From Chelydra serpentina (lineage: Eukaryota; Chordata; Testudines; Chelydridae): a DNA stretch of 64,000 bases. The position numbers and the translations under genes are program-made. The notes under the pieces were generated by a model. That model searched no databases and was not told where the DNA came from. It was given only the letters and a program-made list of their open reading frames with translations. The stretch is taken from contig JBAIAC010000033.1 in assembly GCA_037349315.1 (NCBI GenBank), positions 25,252,001 through 25,316,000 on the forward strand, written 5' to 3'. Each line of letters opens with the position of its first letter. The stretch's first letter is position 1. Shown here one piece after another: positions 56,922 to 64,000 of the stretch.

Positions 56922-57249
56922 CAGTGGTTCTCAAAGCCAGTTCGCCGCTTGTTCAGGGAAAGCCCCGGGCAGGCCGGTTTGTGTAACCTGCCGCATCCGC
57001 AGGTTCGGCTGATCGCAGCTCCCACTGGCCGTGGTTCACCGCTCCAGGCCAATGGGGGCTACGGGAAGCAGCGCGGGCCGAAAGATGTGCTGGCCGCCCT
57101 TCCCACAGCCCCCATTGGCCTGGAGCGGCGAACCGCAGCCAGTGGGAGCTGCGATCAGCCGAACCTGCGGACGTGGCAGGTAAACAAACAAGCCCAGCCC
57201 ACCAGGGGCTTTCCCTGAACAAGCGGCGGACCGGCTTTGAGAACCACTG
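56922..57249. mobile_element. Palindromic hAT foldback, CAGTGGTTCTCAAAGCC ends, nested in CR1
   Basis: The 328-bp element starts CAGTGGTTCTCAAAGCC and ends GGCTTTGAGAACCACTG, with a perfect 8-bp duplication GTCTAGAT (56914-56921, 57250-57257). Its arms (CTCCCACTGGCC...CCAATGGGGGCTACGGGAAGC against TTCCCACAGCCCCCATTGG...GCCAGTGGGAGCTGCGATC) match those of 11625-11937, while the terminal 40-50 bp differ. No coding capacity. Confidence 0.94.
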
Positions 57250-57374
57250 GTCTAGATAATACTTAGTCCTGCCATGTGTGCAGGGGACTGGACTAGATGA
57301 CCTTAGAGGTCCCTTCCAGTCCTATGATTCTACTCGGGCCCTACTGCTCTCTATTAAGACTGCTTGGTTGCTGC

Positions 57375-57497
57375 TAGGGTGACCAGATGTCCCGATTTTA
57401 TAGGGACAGTCCCGATATTCGGGGCTTTGTCTTAAATAGGTGCCTATTTTCCCCCACCCCCATCCTGATTTTTCACACTTGCCATATGGTCACCCTA
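57375..57497 (+). mobile_element. TAGGGTGACC-family MITE, copy 4
   Basis: A 123-bp element with TAGGGTGACC / GGTCACCCTA ends and a perfect 8-bp duplication GTTGCTGC (57367-57374, 57498-57505). Same orientation and interior as 50054-50178. Confidence 0.94.
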
Positions 57498-57505
57498 GTT
57501 GCTGC

Positions 57506-58027
57506 TGTACTTCCCTTGGGGCTGAAGGAAAGTTTCGAACTTCCAGCTCTCTTGCAGTCCACCCAGCAACCCACTGAGTCCGGGTCTGAGGCTCATTCCC
57601 CTCTCAGAGGCAGCATTTCAAAATTCTCAGGCAAAAAGGTCTTCTTCTCCAGGTTCTGCAATGGCTTTATGGTGGATGAAATACAGCTTTTCTACCAGGC
57701 AGTTTATTAGCCTAGCTAATTAACCCATAATCAGTGTCTTGCTCACCTCTAATCACAGGCTGCTCACACCCTCAGTTCACAGAGTGCAGCAGCGCTACAG
57801 TACATGTATTTATATAGAAGTGTGCCACACTAGATTAACTGTATTTACAGGGACAGCATCAATTCATTCGGGCACTAAATATGACCTACCTAAAACTGTT
57901 AGAGAAAGGGACTGCATGGCGCTAAGGATTAGGAATAGTATATGGAGCCTCTCATTTTTAGAGCATTGGTTATGACATAGCCCAGGTCAGTAACGACTAG
58001 CCCTCAGTGCCATTTAACAGCTGTGCT
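57506..58027. other. No recognised feature
   Basis: Nothing recognised. Confidence 0.5.
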
Positions 58028-58500
58028 AGGAATCATAGAGGTTAGAGATGAAAGAGATCTATTAGGTCATCCAGTCTACATCCTCCTCAATGCAGGATTG
58101 TTCCCAGTGTATATTTTCTCATGCTGTTTCCAGTCTCGTTTCAAATATTCCAGTCAATGGGGCTCCACCACTTCCTTTGGGAGATTACCCCACACTCATT
58201 TTTACCAAAAACTAGATTTTCCTGAGATTGAGCCTAAATGACCCCTTTTCTTAATTTCACTTTCACTAGATATACCCGATGTATCCCCTTCTACAATGCT
58301 GCTCTCTCATTACCGCCTTTCAGTATCTGTCGGTGGAGATCATGTGCCCACACTAGCCAAGCTAGACATATTTAGCTTTCTTAGTGTTCCCTTGTAAATC
58401 AGTCTCTCTGAATTTCTGATTATTGTTGCTATGCTCTGACCTCCTTCCAGTTTGTCAATATCTTTCTGGCAATGTGAGGCCCAGAATACAATGAGTATGA
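58028..58500 (-). mobile_element. Old CR1 LINE, reverse
   Basis: It begins with the reversed CR1 tail 'ATCATAGAGGTTAGAGATG'. Near 58400-58490 the minus strand translates to 'FWASHCQKDIDKLEGGQS', a decayed form of '[18 protein letters not shown]'. Many changes and gaps: an ancient insertion. Confidence 0.75.
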
Positions 58501-59345
58501 TGATGATTCTTAAAAACGTCACCACATTGTGGTACATCATAATGAGAAAGTGCATAAAAAAACTCCTTGCACCATGGGGGGATGACATTCTGCTGTTCCG
58601 AAATTGTAACATCATCCTGCAAGGACAAACCGTCTCCACGCTGATAAAATCAGGACCAGAAAGGCAGCCCTGCTTGGATGAGCAGATTGCAGTGTGGGGT
58701 TTTTGCAATAATTTATTTTTAAATAAGACAGCCACCGTAAAATGGGACAGACGTGGAGAAGATCAGATACAAATGAAAGAGCAGTTTAAGTGGATCGTTC
58801 TTCCTCTGGTATTTAAAGGCTTTCAGTCACAGCGCTGCTGCTCTGCTCTCCTACTGGGGTGAGCTAATTCCCATCCCCGTTCTCCCCCACCCCATCCTTG
58901 ACAAATCAGTGATCGGTGCCTGCGGCTGGCTTGCTGGGAATCTCAGAATCTCAGGCCTTTGTTTGTGCTGCCCCAGTTTGCCAGAGCTCTCTCCCCATCT
59001 GCAGACTCCTATGCCTTGTTCAGAACTAAACTGCTTTCGGGTTCCTCTCCTCACCTGCACAATTCCTGTTCTTCTCATGCATCTCTTGTCCTTGCATGCT
59101 GCTCAGCACCTTGATGCTCATGGAAGATGCAGTGCGCAGGTGAAAATGAAGTAAAAAAAGAATCAAGTCACAATGCTCTTATGACCCCACACACCTGCCT
59201 ATCCCAGTCATGGAGTGGGACATTAATCTTGGCATCTGTAGAACTGAGGGAGAAATATCTCTTTAACCCATCTATCTGGATTTTTGCAAGGTCACCCATC
59301 ACTGTGGTATCTGGGCCTTGGGCACTTCATGAAACAGATGCTAAT
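58501..59345. other. No recognised feature
   Basis: Two reverse CR1 copies lie on either side. The 136-codon plus-strand frame at 58452-58862 starts inside antisense CR1 and is not considered coding. Confidence 0.5.
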
Positions 59346-60080
59346 AGAGTCATAGATTCTCAGGCCAGAAGGGACCATTATGATCTTCTAGTCGGACTTT
59401 CTGTATATCTCAGGCCATAGAACGTCCCCAAGCTTATTCCTACAGCAGATCTTTTAGAAAAACATTTAATCTTGATTGAAAAATTGTCACTGATGTGAAA
59501 TCTACCACGACCCTTGGTAAATTGTTCCAGTGGTTCATTACTCTCACTGTTAAAAATGTACATCTTTATTTCCTGTCCGAATTTGGCTAACTTCAACTTC
59601 CAGCCATTGGATCCTGTTTATATCTTTCTCTGCTAGATTGAAGAGCCCATTATTAAATATTTGTTCCCCGTGTAGGTACTTCTAGATTGTAATCAAGCCA
59701 CCCCATAACCTTCTCTTTGTTAAGCTAAATAGATTGAGCTCCTTGAGTCTATCACTCTAAGGCGTGTTTTCTAATTCCTTAATCATTTTTGTGGCTCTTC
59801 TCTGAACCCTCTCCAATTTATCAACATCCTTCTTGAATTGTGAGCACCAGTCCTGGACACAGGATTCCAGCAGCAGTTGCACCAGTGCCAAATACAAAGG
59901 TAAAATAACCTCTCTACTCCTAATCCAGATCCACCAGTTTATGCATCCCAGGATCGCATTGGCTCTTTGGACCGTAGCATCACACTGGGAGCTCATGTTC
60001 AGCTGATTATCCACCACAACTCCCACATTTTTTCAGAGTCACTGCTTCTCAGGATAAAGTACCCCACCCTATAAGTATGG
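59346..60080 (-). mobile_element. CR1 LINE, reverse
   Basis: It starts with the reversed tail 'GAGTCATAGATTCTCAGGCC', 'AGAAGGGACCATTATGATC'. On the minus strand at 60026-59757 a frame gives 'VVVDNQLNMSSQC', 'SREVILPLYLALVQLLLESC' and '[20 protein letters not shown]', the CR1 RT C-terminal domain. The rest of ORF2 follows with stops. Same subfamily as the tail at 40538-40610. Confidence 0.88.
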
Positions 60081-61364
60081 CCTATGTATTTTGTTTCTGT
60101 GGATCCTTTTGTTGAACTCACCCCTCCCCCTTTAACAATGCACGTTCCATTTAAATCCCTTGCTACTTATGTCTTCCCTTCTCTCTTTTCCATTCTCATC
60201 TCACACAGTTGGAGAAGAGGCATCTACAGGCTAATTAGACATTCCCCATCTCTCAGGCTAATAACAATTGGTGTCGTGTTAGAAGGTTATTTTTTATTTT
60301 CACAGCCGCTTGTTTCTCTCTCTGTGTGTGTCTCTCTTCCTTTGTCTTGTAAACACAAATTGAGAGAATTGGTTGTGTACACAGAACCTTGTCCATTGCT
60401 TGTTATTGTTTGTATTTAATTGGCCAAGCTTGCAAGGCCATACATTCAACTTGATGGCATTTTCCTGGCTGTCTGTAACACAATAACTTCTGAGCGCTGC
60501 ATCTGATCAATTTCTACATTTCAGGGAATGATCTAGGCATCAGTGGCCAGAGCCCCATTGATCTGGGGGCAAATCGGAAAACTGAAAGGGGGAAAATGAG
60601 CCCCTGTCAACTGTTTAGCACAGCCACAGCGGCAAGCATTTCTGCAAATGTTTCTAGATCAAACAACTGGTTGATGGCAGCCATTAACTCCTCCAGCATA
60701 ACAATATCCTAAATTTAGCTCTGCTCATCCTCCCAACAGAGATTAACATGTTGACACCCTGAACAACTTCTCTCCCGGACAATTAATAATGGTTGGGGGA
60801 GAATGGAAAATAGGGGAGCGCACACAGTCCCTAGAATGGGGGAAGAATGGGGGACTCTGGTATGGGAGGACAGGGGCACACAGAAACTCTGGCAGAGTGG
60901 GGATGGGGAGAGCTGCAGGGAATCCCTGAATTGGAGGGGGTGCAAGGGTGCCACATAGAGAGATTGAGGGAGGGGAATGGAGGAACGCAAGGAGCGAATG
61001 CAAGGAGCCCATGGTATGTACAATGAGTTCTGAAGCTATGAAGTGGGTGACCCCCGAGTTTATATTGGTTTATGCCTCACCCTTTGGAAGGGTTCTGGGG
61101 TCCCATGCATTGTAAATCTTACTGGCTTTGGCCACGCCCTTTGCAGGGTCCCATACAGAGTGGAACTCATGCTGGATTGCACCCAACACTTAGGAGGCTC
61201 TCCTGAGGAGGGACGACAGGGATGATTTGGCTCTTATTGGGAAGCAGGGCCTTTTAATACATTGTTAGAGAGCAGGACGTTTGAGTCTAAGGGGGTGTCA
61301 TTATGGGGAAATGGACCAGGATAGCTATTGCAGAATAATCTATCTGCTATCGCTATTCCAGAGC
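60081..61364. other. No recognised feature
   Basis: Nothing recognised. Purine-rich stretch 60790-61000 gives stop-poor minus frames of 89-102 codons without motifs. Confidence 0.5.
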
Positions 61365-61500
61365 AGCCCCTCCATGTGGACACTCGATTCCAGAATAAAG
61401 TCATTTTATCTCACAATAATTTGTGGATTCCAGGCAGAGTAAATATTCTGGAATAAAATCACTTTTAATTCCAGAATAGAGTGTCCGCATGGGGAGCTGT
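61365..61500. mobile_element. MITE-like inverted repeat, about 40-bp arms
   Basis: TCCATGTGGACACTCGATTCC...AGAATAAAGTCATTTTAT (61371-61409) pairs, with a few gaps, with ATAAAATCACTTTTAATTCC...AGAATAGAGTGTCCGCATGGGG (61455-61494). The centre is short and AT-rich. The 'ATTCC' blocks outside (61356-61360, 61501-61504) may extend the element. Superfamily not assigned. Confidence 0.65.
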
Positions 61501-62408
61501 TCCGGAACAGCTCGTCCAGTCATTTCCCCCACATAGACAAGTCCTTCGTGCGGCTGTACTTGGGGATGCTCAGGAGAGCGTTTGTGGAGGGCTCCAAAGT
61601 GGGTGTATCTGTGGGGGATAGCCTAGGGGAGTCTGGAAAAGGATCCTAGATAGGGGATACCTGCAAGGATGTGTTTGGATGGCATCCCACCCAGGCGTGT
61701 GGGTCACTGCAGGAGGCTGCGTGTTGGAGGTTCACTGGAGGCTGTGTGTGAGGGTCACTGGAAGGTTGTTCTTGTGGGATCAGGATCAGGAGTGTGTGGC
61801 CGATCCCAGGAAAGATTCACAGAGAGCCAATTATTTCATGGCCTGTTTTATTCCCTTGCTTTATGGACGTGTTATTAAAGGCTCTCTCCTCTCGGAACAT
61901 CTCACTTCTTTGAAAGCCTTTGTTTTGTCACCAATTTTATTACTGAGTCGCCGGAGAGCCTAGATTAAGTCCAAATGTTTCTCTAGAGCTCAGCTCTCTC
62001 CTGTGTAATTCACAGGGAGGTCCTTTTTATGAAGCAGGCAGCGAGGAGTTTATGTGAGGAGGGAGCTAGCTGCAAAGAGGGCACTGTTTTGTCAATTACT
62101 GCTTGAAAACAGGAGCATTTGATTGGCTTTAAATGCTCAGGGCCAGAATCTCATCTTGGTTACGCTGCTGTAAATCCAGAGTAACCCCACAGCAATCAAG
62201 AGAGTTACTCCCAGAGAACTCTAGTGTGGCTGAGAGCAGAATCCAGGCCTATGGATCAAATTCTTGCCCTGATTGATAATGTAGAACCAATGGCCCTGTA
62301 CAAGCAAAAGCCAGAGCAGCATGTCATGTTAATGTGGACAGTTAAAAGGAGCAGTTCATGACCAGAGAGATGGGAGCGCAGAACACACCCTGGCTGAGGT
62401 TCCCGATG
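61501..62408. other. No recognised feature
   Basis: 'GGTTCACTGGAGG/GGGTCACTGGAAGG' recurs twice near 61728-61765. Nothing else recognised. Confidence 0.5.
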
Positions 62409-62416
62409 ACCACATG

Positions 62417-62532
62417 TAGGGTGGCCAGATGTCCCGATTTTATAGGGACAGTCCTGATTCTGGGGTCTTTTTCTTATAGAGGCTCCTATTACCCCCCACC
62501 CCCTGTCCCGATTTTTCAGTCTGGTCACCCTA
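62417..62532 (+). mobile_element. TAGGGTGACC-family MITE, copy 5
   Basis: A 116-bp element with TAGGGTGGCC / GGTCACCCTA ends and a perfect 8-bp duplication ACCACATG (62409-62416, 62533-62540). A short deletion near the right end removes part of the '...CACACTTGCT' section. Confidence 0.93.
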
Positions 62533-62540
62533 ACCACATG

Positions 62541-64000
62541 AAACGTTAGTGGGCATGGCAGAGAGAAACGCCCTGAAATGCAGCGAGTCAGGTGACCTGG
62601 CTGTGTCTGGTTCCAGCAACGGGATGGAGACTTAGGAAATAGATCACACTGCAGCCACCAGAATGAAACCCCAGCTAGAGCCATTGCCCAGTGGACACTG
62701 CTGGGGGAAGTTCCAGGTAAAGCCCTCTCCCACCAGGCACAGCCAGCTCTGTGACTGACCGAGCCAGGGCTTGTCATCTCTGCAGCCTCCTCCTCTTCGG
62801 CCTCCCTCACCATGCCTCCTCCAGTCTACCCACAATGCTGCTCTTGCTGCTGCTACTCCCTCCTCTCCTCCCACCCATCTGACCGCATCACTCCCCGCGC
62901 AGTAGCTCCTCCCCTTCCACATCAAGTTCCAGCTTCCCCTCTTTACATCCCAGGCTCTGCAGAGCTCCACCCCACCTGCACCCGTGTCACTTCACTGCCC
63001 TCTTGCTCCCTTCAGCTTCCCCAAGCTCCCTGCCTGGCAGACCCCTCCCTGCCCTTCTGATACCCACCTCGTTGTGTTTTCTCCCATGCGCCTTTGCAAA
63101 GCCTTCCAGCAAACACCAGTGCAAGACCCCACCTGCAAGTCCTATTGGGCATGTCTGTGTCTATGTAACTTTGGGCAGGGCCAAGCACACTGTTGGTGCT
63201 CAATAAATAATAGCAATAATCACACTAGCACATCAATCTCCCACTAATACAGAGATCCCCATGCCCACACCCCATTGCTCTCAGCATGCTAGAGGGGAGT
63301 GTACAAGTCGCTGGTATTCAGTGATTTTATGGACAGAGGCTCAGACCAATCCAGACTCCCAAATTGCAGTCCGCCCCAGCTCTGAGCAATTCAGAACCTC
63401 AGCCCCGTCTCTTGTTATTTATGTATCATTTATGGCATAGGGAAGCCTAATTCCTGCTCTTTGCTTACAGGCTTTATAGCCCTTATCATTTGTTTATCCC
63501 GTCCCTGAGACATGGCTGCCTGGTTGGCTATAAGAACATGGAGTCTGGCTTTGCTGTCGCTTCTGATGGCCGTTCTGGGGGCGAGGGGGGACTGTCTGTC
63601 TTGGATCCCTTCCTCCAAAGCAGCTGCCTGGAAAAATTCAGAACAACTTCATAAGAATTTTAGTGCCAGTCGGCGAGGTTCTCTCCAGCCATAAACCCTG
63701 GGATGGTCTGTAATTACACACGATCTGCCCACTCTGGAAAATTGATACTTACACGGTCCACTGGGCTCTGCATCCCAGTGTCATTGTCTAAATGCAGATC
63801 AGACAGCCCCCTTAAAATGGCTCGAACATCATTCCAGAGGGATGCACTACAAGAAGATGGCAGGAATTGTTTTTACAGCCATATCGTCCCTTAAACTCTG
63901 GACCCTCTGAGCTCTTACTCTGGCTTTGTGCTCTCTCACTCTCCCCTCTTTAGCTTTGCTGGGGGAGGGAAAAGGAAGAACGGAAGGTGAGGGGTAGAGG
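62541..64000. other. Mostly unrecognised; L2/MIR-type tail and a signal-peptide-like frame
   Basis: At 63170-63225 'GGGCAGGGCCAAGCACACTG', 'TTGGTGCTCAATAAATAATAG' is an L2/MIR-type 3' end, possibly with diverged L2 sequence upstream. A 60-codon frame at 63512-63694 has a hydrophobic N-terminus but no recognised homology. Confidence 0.45.

Larger units (their letters stand above)
56212..57332 (+). mobile_element. CR1 LINE split by a hAT element
   Basis: CR1 sequence from 'AGGATGAAATTCAACAAGG' (RT C-terminal half) to 56921 continues at 57250 with 'GATAATACTTAGTCCTGCC...GGACTGGACTAGATGACC...CCTTCCAGTCCTATGATTC'. Removing 56922-57249 and one octamer restores a continuous CR1. A TAG within 56370-56372 ('GAGTCAATAGTGTAACG') shows decay before the open C-terminal part. 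A different subfamily from 52900-53938. Confidence 0.92.

Noticed and set aside
62256..62813. 185-codon minus-strand open frame
   Set aside because: It crosses the TAGGGTGACC MITE at 62417-62532; no motif, Trp-rich random-looking composition.
1..64000. A defence system, CRISPR array, operon or other prokaryotic-type system
   Set aside because: The repeat content is clearly vertebrate; no clustered genes or regularly spaced repeats exist.
1..64000. Endogenous retrovirus with genes
   Set aside because: No gag, pol or env type frame was seen; all reverse transcriptase fragments are of LINE type and the only PLE part is its endonuclease end.

Overview
The window is vertebrate genomic DNA, and the repeats point to a cryptodiran (hidden-necked) turtle. 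The strongest marker is a tRNA-derived Cry-type (tortoise Pol III) SINE, present twice, whose 3' tail matches the tail of a CR1 LINE also in the window. Alongside it are many short DNA transposons with hAT-type 8-bp target duplications, Penelope-like retroelement (PLE) tails, several CR1 subfamilies, L2 and MIR-type fossils and a 5S-rRNA-derived SINE. I recognise no host protein-coding exon, rRNA, tRNA or CRISPR. I read the window as an intergenic or large intronic stretch. The species cannot be fixed from what is visible.

Layout. 0-9.3 kb: a hAT element with a perfect 8-bp duplication (315-625), L2-like fossils, a foldback element (5.5 kb), a TAGGGTGACC-family MITE (8.2 kb) and an 822-bp GC-rich element (8.5-9.3 kb). 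10-14.3 kb: a 94-bp sequence present twice with one difference, a palindromic hAT foldback (11.6 kb) and a GC-rich hAT element set exactly at the edge of the second 94-mer. 15-17.3 kb: a long degenerate CR1-clade LINE ending in a (TCTA)n array. 17.75-18.65 kb: an L2-clade LINE. 19.4-36.2 kb: mostly unique DNA with MIR and 5S-SINE fossils, one reverse Cry SINE, one hAT, and two reverse PLE tails of which one is a complete 94-bp insertion. 36-43 kb: mostly unique sequence.

43-64 kb is transposon-dense: GC-rich foldback (43.0), four TAGGGTGACC MITEs (43.7, 50.1, 57.4, 62.4), other hAT elements (46.5, 51.3, 52.5), a 998-bp PLE with an 11-bp target duplication and a GIY-YIG endonuclease remnant (47.4-48.4), a CR1 with an open RT reading frame (52.9-53.9), a forward Cry SINE (54.5), a CR1 split by a hAT foldback at its stop codon (56.2-57.3), and two old reverse CR1 copies (58.0-60.1).

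How the parts relate. The CR1 machinery is the likely source of reverse transcription for the Cry SINE because their 3' ends match. The short hAT-like elements carry no transposase and must have been moved in trans. No element here looks fully autonomous. The observations most worth checking are a hammerhead-ribozyme-like core kept in all three PLE tails with apparent base-pair compensation, a shared palindromic core carried by two hAT elements with different termini, and the duplicated 94-mer.
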